A stretch of DNA of 64,000 nucleotides from the NCBI GenBank assembly GCA_029880325.1, contig JAOUOP010000032.1, positions 26,661 through 90,660 on the forward strand, written 5' to 3'. Of the stretch, positions 44,855 to 52,641 are shown in pieces. The position numbers and the translations under genes were made by a program. The stretch's first letter is position 1, and every line of letters starts with the position of its first letter. The DNA is from Myxococcales bacterium (lineage in GTDB: Bacteria > Myxococcota_A > Polyangia > Polyangiales > JAFGIB01). Under the pieces are notes generated by a model. It did no database searches. It saw nothing but the letters and a program-made list of their open reading frames with translations, and had not been told where the DNA came from.

Positions 44855-47281
44855 TCAAGTACGGCGCCGTCGCCCGGCAGCGACGGCAAGCGCGAGTGTG
44901 AGCAGCGCCCCGAGGCGCGCCGGGCCGTGGGGACCTGCGCCGCCGGGGCGCGTCGCGCAGCCGCTGTGGTGGTGTCGGTGGTAGACGGCGAGGGCTTTGG
45001 CTTCGACCGTCGAGGGCGTGCCGGCGTCAGGTAACTCCGAGTCAGCAGGCTTCCAGCCCGATGGGAAGGCGTCGTAGCTGCCGTCGAGGGAGAGCAGGAA
45101 GGCGACCAGGTCGTCGATGCGCTTGGCGTCGAGGTCCGTGGTGAGACCGTGGAGGTCTTCGCGGTTGCGTTCCACCAGCACCTCGCGCAACATGGCGGCG
45201 CTGCCGTCGTGCAGGTAGGGGGCGCCGGCCCACAGGCCGTGCAGGGTCGGCGTGTCGATGCCCTCTAGGCTTTCGCCCAGGCGGCTGCCGCTGCCGGGGC
45301 CGAGCGTGCCCACATCATGGAGCAGGTACTGCTCGCCGCTCATCTTCAGCTTGCTGTCGGTCAGGCGCGTGGGCAGGTGACAGCGCGGGCAGCCGCGCCC
45401 GGGTTCGTAGAAGATGTCGCGGCCGCGCAGCGCGGACTCGGTCATCGAGCCGTCGGCGTTGCGGTGGGGGCTCTTGGGATATTGATCGAGGGACCAGACG
45501 AAGAAGGCCAGGTCTTCGAGGTCCTCGCTGCGCTTGCTGTTGGGCATGGTCGATAGCGGCGGATGGGGTGGGGCGCCATCCATGGCCAGGCCGGTGCCGC
45601 CGAAGCCATCCACGATGTCGACCTCGAAGTCTTCGATCTCGTCGAAGTTCGCGCTCCAGTGCACCGGGCCGTGCTTCATGCCAGCGCGGCCCCTGAGGTC
45701 GATGGTGTTGCGCAGCCCTTCGCCGAATTGGGTGAAGTCCCAGATGCGGCCGTCGTGGCCGCCGTCGGGGTGGCAGGAGGCGCAGGCGATGTAGTTGCCC
45801 GCGGAGTGGACCGGCGCCCGACTGCGGAAGAAGAGGCGCTTGCCGTTGAGGATGCGCGGGGTGAGCGGAGGTGCGGTCACCTTCACGCTTTCGCGCAGCC
45901 TGGGCGCGCTGGGGTCTGTGAGGTCGATGAGCTGCACCGAGTGGTCGAGGTAGGCCATCACATAGCCCGTGCGGCCGTCGGGGCTTAGCGCAATGCCCTG
46001 GGGTGCGTCGGCGAGATCCAGGCGCGACAGCAGCACCGCTCCGGTCGGCGGGGCCAGGTCGTAGACGCTCAAGCGGGCGGCGCCCTGGTGCAGCAGGTAG
46101 GCGAAGCGTCCGCGGGGCGAGAGGGCGGCGCCGACCACGCTGTCGGTCTGGTCCGGGTAGATGCGGTCGTCGAAGCGCTCCTGGGCGCTGCCGAGGTCGA
46201 GCGGGGCGAACAGGCCGTGCAGGCGCTTGTCGGGGGCCAGGAGCTCGCCGCTGACGTATTCGCCGCGGCCGCTGTTGGAGACCAGGCCGCCGGCCCAGAG
46301 CGTGGCGCCGTCGGGGGCCAGCAGCAGGGTCGACAGCAGGTTGGGATAGCCCCGCTCGTGGCGGGCGGGTTCCGGCCCCCGATCGTGGGCGAGCTGCAGG
46401 GGCTTGCCCGCGGTGGCGGTATCGGCGCCGAGATCGATGGGGGTGATCTGGCCGTATTCACCCAGTGTCAAGAAGTGCGAGACGAAGGCGCGTTTGCCGT
46501 CGGCGGCGATGGCCAGGGCCCTTGGAGTGGCTCCCAGCTCGACGCGCCCAACGACGGCAGTGGCCTCGGGGTCGAGCACGGCGACGCTTCCGTCGCCTTC
46601 GTTGGCGACCAGGATGCGCCCGTCGCTGGGCGAGACCGCGACGCCGTGGGGGCGGTGGCCGACGGCGACCATGGTGCAGGCCGTTGGCACTGCGGGGTCG
46701 AGCACGCAGAGGGCGCCGGCCTGCTGGCAGGTGATGAGCAGGCGTTGGCCGCTTTGGTCGAGGGCGATGCTCTGGGGGGCGACGCAGGTCGCCAGCTCCT
46801 CGCTGTGGCCGTCGTCGATGGCGACCCGGCTGACGCTGGCGGAATCGGGATTGGTCACGTAGAGCGTCGAGCCGTCCGCGCTGAGCACCAGGCGGTCGCT
46901 GCGTGCGGGCGCACGGGGCGTGGGCGCGGCCATCACGGCGATGGAGCTTCGCGCGCTCTTTCTTTGGCTGCCTTCGGTGCGCGTGACTTCGACCTCGTAG
47001 AAGCCGAGGGCCGTGTAGCTGTGGCCCGGTGCCGCTTCGCTGGACTGGGAGCCGTCGCCGAAGCGCCAGAGGTAGCTGACGTCGCCCGCGGCGGTCGCGG
47101 CGGGTGCGGGCTCGGCCCTGAAGACCAGCGCTTCGCCCACGCCGGTCTCGAGGGCCGACGCCGCGATGCGCAGGGTGGCGTCCTGCTGGGCGCGGGCTTG
47201 GGCGCAGCCGAGGGCGACTGTCGCCAGCGAAAGCAGTCCCTGGGCGCATGCGCGCCTTGCGGTTTCCGTGATGATCCTCAC
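44855..47281 (-). CDS. PKD / beta-propeller / di-haem protein with MYXO-CTERM-like tail
   Basis: An 808-residue protein from GTG 47281 (an ATG at 47326 adds 15 residues outside the signal peptide). A signal peptide ends near AQARAQ. A PKD-like domain follows at about 50-120 (SYLWRFGDGSQS). A YVTN/NHL-like beta-propeller covers about 130-470, with repeats such as LVLSADGSTLYVTNPDSASV and GVAVSPSDGRILVANEGDGS. A di-haem cytochrome c peroxidase-like region carries CASCH at about 500-504 and CPRCH at about 631-635. The end has a Cys, a hydrophobic helix (LGALLTLALAVAAG) and RRRRT, the MYXO-CTERM sorting layout. It is probably displayed on the cell surface and may bind or oxidise an extracellular substrate. 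Domain types are clear; function is unknown. Confidence 0.8.
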   Translation of the reverse strand: MRIITETARRACAQGLLSLATVALGCAQARAQQDATLRIAASALETGVGEALVFRAEPAPAATAAGDVSYLWRFGDGSQSSEAAPGHSYTALGFYEVEVTRTEGSQRKSARSSIAVMAAPTPRAPARSDRLVLSADGSTLYVTNPDSASVSRVAIDDGHSEELATCVAPQSIALDQSGQRLLITCQQAGALCVLDPAVPTACTMVAVGHRPHGVAVSPSDGRILVANEGDGSVAVLDPEATAVVGRVELGATPRALAIAADGKRAFVSHFLTLGEYGQITPIDLGADTATAGKPLQLAHDRGPEPARHERGYPNLLSTLLLAPDGATLWAGGLVSNSGRGEYVSGELLAPDKRLHGLFAPLDLGSAQERFDDRIYPDQTDSVVGAALSPRGRFAYLLHQGAARLSVYDLAPPTGAVLLSRLDLADAPQGIALSPDGRTGYVMAYLDHSVQLIDLTDPSAPRLRESVKVTAPPLTPRILNGKRLFFRSRAPVHSAGNYIACASCHPDGGHDGRIWDFTQFGEGLRNTIDLRGRAGMKHGPVHWSANFDEIEDFEVDIVDGFGGTGLAMDGAPPHPPLSTMPNSKRSEDLEDLAFFVWSLDQYPKSPHRNADGSMTESALRGRDIFYEPGRGCPRCHLPTRLTDSKLKMSGEQYLLHDVGTLGPGSGSRLGESLEGIDTPTLHGLWAGAPYLHDGSAAMLREVLVERNREDLHGLTTDLDAKRIDDLVAFLLSLDGSYDAFPSGWKPADSELPDAGTPSTVEAKALAVYHRHHHSGCATRPGGAGPHGPARLGALLTLALAVAAGRRRRT

Positions 47282-47383
47282 GGGACCCACAGTAGTGCAG
47301 CAGGTCCCGTCCGATCGACGGCGCATCCGGGGGCGGGCAGGCTGGCTTGCACTGCCACAATCGGTGGTCGTGTCAGGAGTGCT

Positions 47384-48283
47384 TCAGCGAACCTGTGGGC
47401 AGACGCGGTTTCTGCCGCTGCGCTTGGCTTCGTACAGCATCTCGTCGGCGGCCTTGTAGAAGCCCTTCCGATCCATGTCGTCGTTGAGCTCGGCGGCGCC
47501 CAGGGAGATGGTCACGAGGATCTTTTCGCCTTCGACCATGAAGACGTGGCGCTCGACCATGAGCCTGAGTTCCTCGGCGATCTGCACCGCTCCGGCGAGG
47601 GAGGTCTCGGGTAGGATCGCGCAAAACTCTTCGCCGCCGTAGCGGCCGAGGCTGTCGTCCTCGCGCAGGCGCTTCTGGAGCACGCCCGCCAGCTCGCGCA
47701 GCACCGTGTCGCCGGCCAGGTGGCCATAGGTGTCGTTGACCGACTTGAAGTGATCGATGTCGATCATCAACAGGGAAAGCTCGCGGTTGTGGCGGCGCGC
47801 CCGAGGCATTTCCTTGTCGAGCACGTTGTCGAGCTGCTTCTTGTTGCTGATGTCGGTCAGACCATCGGTGATGGTCATGTTGAAGATGGTCTCGTGGTAC
47901 TGGGCCTCGACGTCAGAGCCGGACAGGTACTTGAAGATGGTGTCGCCGATCTTCAGTTGGTCGCCACGGCGCATCTGGTTGGCCGTCACCGGCGTGTCGT
48001 CGTTGAGGAAGGTGCCGTTGGTCGAGTCCAGGTCGATGACGTAGAAATGACCGTCGCGGTGTTCGAGCTTGGCGTGGCGCCGCGAGACGCTGTCGCTGTC
48101 GAGCACGATGTCGTTTTCGCGGTCGCGGCCGATACTCGTGACGTCCTTGTGGAGCACGTAGCGCTGGCCGAGGTTCGCCTGCGTCGGAGTGTAGATCACC
48201 ACCAGGCAGTCCTCGCCCTTGCGCTTGACCTTCAGCTCCTCGAGCGTGGTGACTCGGGTCTTGATGTCGTGATCGGAGTCCAC
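47384..48283 (-). CDS. FHA-GGDEF diguanylate cyclase
   Basis: A 299-residue cytoplasmic protein. GTG 48283 puts the start just before TRVTTLEELK, where related proteins begin; the frame stays open to an ATG at 48421. Residues of about 20-100 form an FHA domain (SIGRDRENDIVLDSDSVSRR, DSTNGTFLNDD), and residues of about 130-295 form a GGDEF domain with DIDHFKSVNDTYGHLAGD and the active site GGEEF near 216-220. The catalytic signature is intact, so it should make c-di-GMP from GTP, with phosphothreonine binding as the likely input. FHA-GGDEF fusions are frequent in Myxococcota. A likely RxxD inhibitory site was not seen at the usual place. It is divergent from the HD-GYP regulator. Confidence 0.9.
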   Translation of the reverse strand: MDSDHDIKTRVTTLEELKVKRKGEDCLVVIYTPTQANLGQRYVLHKDVTSIGRDRENDIVLDSDSVSRRHAKLEHRDGHFYVIDLDSTNGTFLNDDTPVTANQMRRGDQLKIGDTIFKYLSGSDVEAQYHETIFNMTITDGLTDISNKKQLDNVLDKEMPRARRHNRELSLLMIDIDHFKSVNDTYGHLAGDTVLRELAGVLQKRLREDDSLGRYGGEEFCAILPETSLAGAVQIAEELRLMVERHVFMVEGEKILVTISLGAAELNDDMDRKGFYKAADEMLYEAKRSGRNRVCPQVR

Positions 48284-48757
48284 TTTTGGGGGCGATTTCC
48301 GCTGGCGCGATCGAATGACCGCCTCGGCTAGCGTACTGCGCCGCACCGCCGGGCGTCCACCCGAGAGCGCACCCACGGGCGTCGTCGAAGCGTGCCCACC
48401 ATGTGGCAGAGGCAACCACATCGCGGTGATGGCGCACCTTCACGTGCATCGGATTCGGTCCTGGACGCGCGTTCGGCCTGCGGTGTTGACAGCTTTCGAT
48501 AGCCTACAATACTAGTGAATTGGTAGCTTCCAGCCAGCGGCCGTGGATGAGTCACGGTTGCTGCTGGCCCGGTCGTCGCGCCCGATGAATCACCGGCTAT
48601 CCGATGTGGATCGAATCCAGTCGACCCCGTCGTCGACCATGTTTGCCGCAGTGCTTGTCGAATTCACAGCTGCCGCGCCATTGCGGCGCAGGTTCGGGCT
48701 ATGCTTGCTGCCGCACGGGCGTCGTGGGTTCGCGCCTGTTTCGCGCCAGTGCATAGT

Positions 48758-48831
48758 CACCTGTGCCGGTAGTTCTGGGCAAAACTCGCCGATTGCTCGC
48801 CGAGTTTTGCCCAGAACTACCGGCACAGGTG
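48758..48831. repeat. Perfect 31-bp inverted repeat with 12-nt loop
   Basis: Left arm 48758-48788, loop 48789-48800, right arm 48801-48831. All 31 arm positions are complementary. It lies in the 579-bp divergent gap (48284-48861) between the diguanylate cyclase and HD-GYP genes, ending 31 bases before the HD-GYP start. No T-run follows on either strand, so it is not a standard terminator. The rest of the gap shows no gene; a TTGACA box at 48486 lacks a properly spaced -10. Confidence 0.9.
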
Positions 48832-48861
48832 CCTAGGTTCGCGCAAAGGAACTTCCCGCAA

Positions 48862-50388
48862 ATGACCGAGGCGAGCACCGCGCGAAAATCCGTCCCCGCC
48901 TATGGTGACGCGCCGCTGATCCTCGTGGTCGATGACGAAGTCGTGATCCGCGAAATCCTGGCGGACTTCCTGGCGATGGAGGGCTTCAATGTGCGCACGG
49001 CCGAGGACGGCCAAGCGGCGCTCATGGAGCTGTCGCGTGCGCGCTATGACCTGGTGCTCAGCGACCTGAAGATGCCGAATATGGGTGGCATCGAGTTGCT
49101 CGAGGCGATTTCCGAGCACGCCCCGAACGTGGTCACCATCATCATGACGGGCTTCGGCACGGTCGAGACGGCCATCGGCGCCATGAAGCGCGGCGCCTAC
49201 GACTACATCATGAAGCCCTTCAAGATGGAGGAGGTGGTGCACACGGTTCGGCGCGGGCTCGAGCGCAAGAAACTGGTGCAGGAGAACCTGCGGCTGCGCG
49301 AGACGCTGTCGCTCTACAAGGTCAGCGAGGCCATCGCCAACAGCCTGTCGCTGGACTCGGTCGTGCGCACCATCGTGGACGCCGCGCTCGACGAGGTCGA
49401 AGCCGACGCCGTCTTCGTGCTCCTCGACAGCGGGGAAGGGGAGTTTTTCGAGCGCGCGCGTGTGATCAGCGACCGCTTTCATCCGCCCACCGAGGCCTTC
49501 CACGCCGGCACGCTCTGCATCGAGGCCCTGGGCGAGCATTTCCGCAGCGAGTCGCGGCTGGTGAGCCACGGCGACGGCGCCCTGCGCTACTTCGACCCGG
49601 TGCCCAAAGGCGCAGCGGTCACCTCGCTGATGGTCACGCGCCTGATGATGACCGCCCGCACCATCGGCTACCTGGGGGCCTGCAGCTTCAGCCCGGGCAA
49701 ATCCTTTGACGAGGGCCAGCGCAAGTTGCTGCGGATGGTCTCCGATCGGGCGGCGGCGTCGATTGAAAACGCCAAGCTCTACGAGGACCTCAAGGCGACC
49801 TTTCGACAGACGATTCGCGGTCTGGCCAGCGCAATCGACAAGATGGATCGCTACACGGCCGGCCACTCGAGCCGGGTCGCCGCCTATGCCCAGGTGCTGG
49901 CCATCAAGTTGGGGCTTCCCGAGGATCAGATCGAAATCGTGCGCCAGTCGGCCTTGATGCACGACATCGGCAAGATCGGCTGCGCCCTGAACCTGAACAA
50001 GCCCGGCATCCTGACCGAAGCCGAGTACGCGACGTTCCAGAAGCACCCCGGTTACGGGCGCGACATCCTGGAGCCGATCGAATTTCTCAATCCGCTGATC
50101 CCCGGAGTCCACTGCCACCACGAGCACTGGGATGGTCACGGCTATCCCCTCGGCCTCAAGGGCAAGGACATCCCGCTGATGGCCCGTATCATCTCGGTGG
50201 CCGATGTCTATGATGCCATGACCAGCGACCGCGCCTACCGCAAGGCCCTGCCCCACGAGGCGGCGGTGGCCGAGATCGACCGCTGCGCCGGCGGTCAGTT
50301 CGACCCCGACGTGGCCGCCGAGTTCACCGAAGTCATCGAGGTCGAGCGCCAGCGGCGGCGCGACGGTGGTCAGTCGGTGCCGCCCTAG
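48862..50388 (+). CDS. Response regulator with REC, GAF and HD-GYP domains
   Basis: A 508-residue protein. ATG 48862 follows AAAGGA by about eleven bases; an upstream ATG in the same frame lies inside the inverted repeat and is not credible. Residues of about 15-135 are a receiver domain (LILVVDDEVVIREI with the acidic pair, phospho-acceptor Asp in LSDLKMPNMGG near 67, TGFGTVETA, MKPFK). Residues of about 150-310 are a GAF-like sensor. Residues of about 330-500 are an HD-GYP domain with MHDIGKIG (about 366) and HHEHWDGHGYP (about 420), all metal and catalytic residues in place, so it should hydrolyse c-di-GMP. It likely opposes the divergent diguanylate cyclase. Confidence 0.93.
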   Translation: MTEASTARKSVPAYGDAPLILVVDDEVVIREILADFLAMEGFNVRTAEDGQAALMELSRARYDLVLSDLKMPNMGGIELLEAISEHAPNVVTIIMTGFGTVETAIGAMKRGAYDYIMKPFKMEEVVHTVRRGLERKKLVQENLRLRETLSLYKVSEAIANSLSLDSVVRTIVDAALDEVEADAVFVLLDSGEGEFFERARVISDRFHPPTEAFHAGTLCIEALGEHFRSESRLVSHGDGALRYFDPVPKGAAVTSLMVTRLMMTARTIGYLGACSFSPGKSFDEGQRKLLRMVSDRAAASIENAKLYEDLKATFRQTIRGLASAIDKMDRYTAGHSSRVAAYAQVLAIKLGLPEDQIEIVRQSALMHDIGKIGCALNLNKPGILTEAEYATFQKHPGYGRDILEPIEFLNPLIPGVHCHHEHWDGHGYPLGLKGKDIPLMARIISVADVYDAMTSDRAYRKALPHEAAVAEIDRCAGGQFDPDVAAEFTEVIEVERQRRRDGGQSVPP

Positions 50389-50556
50389 ACCCTAAACAAG
50401 CGCATGTTGCAGGCGATCTCCACAAATCTCTTGTGTTCAGGCGCTCGCGAAAATGCTCAACGCTCCTCCTGGTGCGCCTGCGCTTTTCGCAAACCCCTGA
50501 TTCACAACATCTTTGCGCAGCTCATCCTCCACATACGCTAGTTTGACACCAGTCTC

Positions 50557-50724
50557 CTAGATGTACTCGGCGGGAGTCATGATCCGCTCTCGGGACCGCT
50601 ACGGCGCCAGCTGCGGCGTCCGGTCCCCTTGAAATACACGGAGTATTCCGGCGGAGGCCGTCCTTGCATCTGGCATCGTATCGACCCCGATCATCGGCTC
50701 AGCACTCCCGCCGAGCACATCTAG
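50557..50724. other. 168-bp element with 21-bp inverted ends; structured RNA or MITE
   Basis: The ends 50557-50577 and 50704-50724 are inverted repeats matching at 20 of 21 positions, both bounded by CTAG. Between them are nested hairpins: 50592-50598 with 50621-50627 (7 bp), 50633-50637 with 50643-50647, 50649-50652 with 50657-50660, and 50687-50690 with 50694-50697. It sits in a 405-bp gap (50389-50793) between convergent genes and has no convincing coding frame. Either a folded non-coding RNA or a miniature inverted-repeat element fits. The other 50389-50556 bases hold only weak hairpins. Confidence 0.5.
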
Positions 50725-50793
50725 TCACTGCGCACGGCGGTCCATCGCTGCCGCCGTGAGCGCTGCGTACGGCGCCAGCTGTTGCGACCGTTC

Positions 50794-52551
50794 TCAACCC
50801 GATCGACGCTCGACCGGTGGCAAGCGTTGGGATTCGGACTCGCCGCGTCCGACCGACTCGCGGCTGCGCCGACGATGGCGCCCGGTCTCGTTGCCGCCGC
50901 CACCGTTGCCATTGCCGCCCTTGGGCCGAGGCTCCGAGGGTTCGTCGCGTGACTCGTCCTGCTGCTCCTGCCAGGGGTAGCGAATGCGGCTGTGGTAAAT
51001 CGAACACAGGCTGTCGATGATCTGATTGGCCACGGTGCGCAGCTCCGCTTGCGTCAGGCCGCTGTCATCGAGCTGCCCCTGGCGCAGCTTCGAGAAGATC
51101 ACCCGATGCACCAGTTGCTCGAAGCCCTCCCGCGAGGGCGGGTCGACCGTGCGCGCGCCGGCTTCGATGGCGTCGATGAGCATCAGGATAGCGGTCTCGC
51201 GGGTGCGCGGACGCATGCCCGGATAGCTGAAGGCCTGCTGCGAAAGCTCCTTGGGATTGCCCGCCTTCATGCAGGCATACCAGAAGTACTCGATCACGCC
51301 GGTGCCGTGGTGGGTGTAGGCGAACTCGACCACCGGCTCGGGAATGCGCCCCTCGCGCAGCAGGCGCACGCCCTCGACCACGTGGGCCATGATGGCGTCG
51401 GCGCTGACGTCCGGATCGAGGTCGCCGTGGGGGCTCTTCTCGCCGGGTTCGAGGTTTTCGACGAAGTACTTGGGCTGAATCGTCTTGCCCAGGTCGTGGT
51501 AGTAGGCGCCGGTCCGGGTCAACAGGGCGTCGGCGTGGATCGAGGCTGCGGCGGCCTCCGCCAGGTTGGCCATCGCCCGCGAGTGCTCCCAGCTGCCCGG
51601 CGCTTCGGTGGCGATCTTGCGGAGCAAGGGCTGGTCGATGTCGGTGAGGTTCAGCAGCTGCCGGCGCGAGACCACCCCGAGCAGTAGCGAGGTCAGCGGC
51701 TGCGCGGCGAATGCCAGCAGACCGGCGGCCACGCCGGACATCAGCGACGCGCTGGCGTCGGAGCGCAGCCCCCGGGCCAGCTCGAGCTGCGGCGAAAAGC
51801 CGTCGAAGATCTCCTTGGTCGCGATGTAGACAGCCGCGGAGACCACCCCCGCGAGCACGCCCGCCAGCGGTAGCATCAAGCCACGCTTGCGCCCGACGAC
51901 CACCAGCGACCCGGCCGCGGGGCCCATGAAGTAAACCGCGGTGACGATGGGGTCGAAGGAGACCAGGGAGCTGGCCAGCGCAGCCATGGTGGCACTGGCC
52001 AAAAGCGCGCAGCTGCGATCGAGGTAGGCGGCCGTCAACAGCGGCAGAAAGCCGACCGGGACCAGGTGGGCGGGCAGGCCAGTGACCAACAGCAGCGTTT
52101 TGTCCGCCAGCAAAAAGATCAGCGCCAGGCCGATCAGGGCGACCTGGGTGCGCAGAAGGCCCGCCTGCTTGGTCTTGGCGCGGCGGAAATAGGTCATCGC
52201 CGCCGCGACCAGCAGGAAATAGACCAGGAAGTGGGCGGCCATGCGTCCGGGCCGGGGAGGGCGACGGTCGCGCTCGTAGAGGCGCACCATGGCGGCGGTG
52301 GTGCCGTCGCGCACGATGGTGCCGCGCGCCACCACACGGGAGACGGTGGCGAAGTGGGCGCCGCTGTGCGGGTCGCTGGTCTCCAGCGTGGTGCGCGGTA
52401 GCCGCAAGGTGATCGGCGCGGGACGCTCGGGGTCGACGCGCCAGGGTTCGACAAAGGTCTCGCCGAACATCGCCAACGTGAGAGCCGTGGCGAAGACCGC
52501 GCTGAGCACGAAGCCGGAAGTGGCGCCGGCGATGAGTCTGGTGCGAAGCAT
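50794..52551 (-). CDS. 7TM-HD membrane phosphodiesterase, PgpH-like
   Basis: A 585-residue protein; ATG 52551 was chosen over an in-frame TTG 17 codons upstream. One transmembrane helix near the N-terminus, a short extracytoplasmic region, then about six or seven hydrophobic helices (FLVYFLLVAAAMTYF, VALIGLALIFLLADKTLLLV, SLVVVGRKRGLMLPLAGVLA) lead to a cytoplasmic HD domain. HD-domain landmarks are SWEHSRAMANLAEAAA, AYYHDLGKTIQPKYF with the metal-binding HD pair, AHVVEG and YTHHGTG. This is the layout of PgpH-type 7TMR-HD proteins, known in Gram-positive bacteria to hydrolyse c-di-AMP. The N-terminal 7TMR-HDED sensory domain is shorter than usual. The last 55 residues are Gly/Arg-rich and probably disordered. 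Confidence 0.85.
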   Translation of the reverse strand: MLRTRLIAGATSGFVLSAVFATALTLAMFGETFVEPWRVDPERPAPITLRLPRTTLETSDPHSGAHFATVSRVVARGTIVRDGTTAAMVRLYERDRRPPRPGRMAAHFLVYFLLVAAAMTYFRRAKTKQAGLLRTQVALIGLALIFLLADKTLLLVTGLPAHLVPVGFLPLLTAAYLDRSCALLASATMAALASSLVSFDPIVTAVYFMGPAAGSLVVVGRKRGLMLPLAGVLAGVVSAAVYIATKEIFDGFSPQLELARGLRSDASASLMSGVAAGLLAFAAQPLTSLLLGVVSRRQLLNLTDIDQPLLRKIATEAPGSWEHSRAMANLAEAAAASIHADALLTRTGAYYHDLGKTIQPKYFVENLEPGEKSPHGDLDPDVSADAIMAHVVEGVRLLREGRIPEPVVEFAYTHHGTGVIEYFWYACMKAGNPKELSQQAFSYPGMRPRTRETAILMLIDAIEAGARTVDPPSREGFEQLVHRVIFSKLRQGQLDDSGLTQAELRTVANQIIDSLCSIYHSRIRYPWQEQQDESRDEPSEPRPKGGNGNGGGGNETGRHRRRSRESVGRGESESQRLPPVERRSG

Positions 52552-52641
52552 GGGGGCACCCGGCGACGCAGGCGCCGCGGGCTCGCCATCCCATGGTAGC
52601 AAAGCAAAGGCCTAGCAGGGCAGCGCCCGTCCATTTAATCC

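Noticed and set aside
48486..48510. TTGACA with TACAAT as a promoter for the HD-GYP gene
   Set aside because: The spacer is only 13 bp, too short for a sigma-70 promoter.
48590..48826. Minus-strand small open frame starting MPVVLGKTRR
   Set aside because: Its first 23 codons are just the arm of the 31-bp inverted repeat; the same peptide appears on the plus strand from the other arm.
48763..48861. Upstream ATG for the HD-GYP regulator
   Set aside because: It would translate the inverted repeat; ATG 48862 has the ribosome-binding site and the family-like N-terminus.
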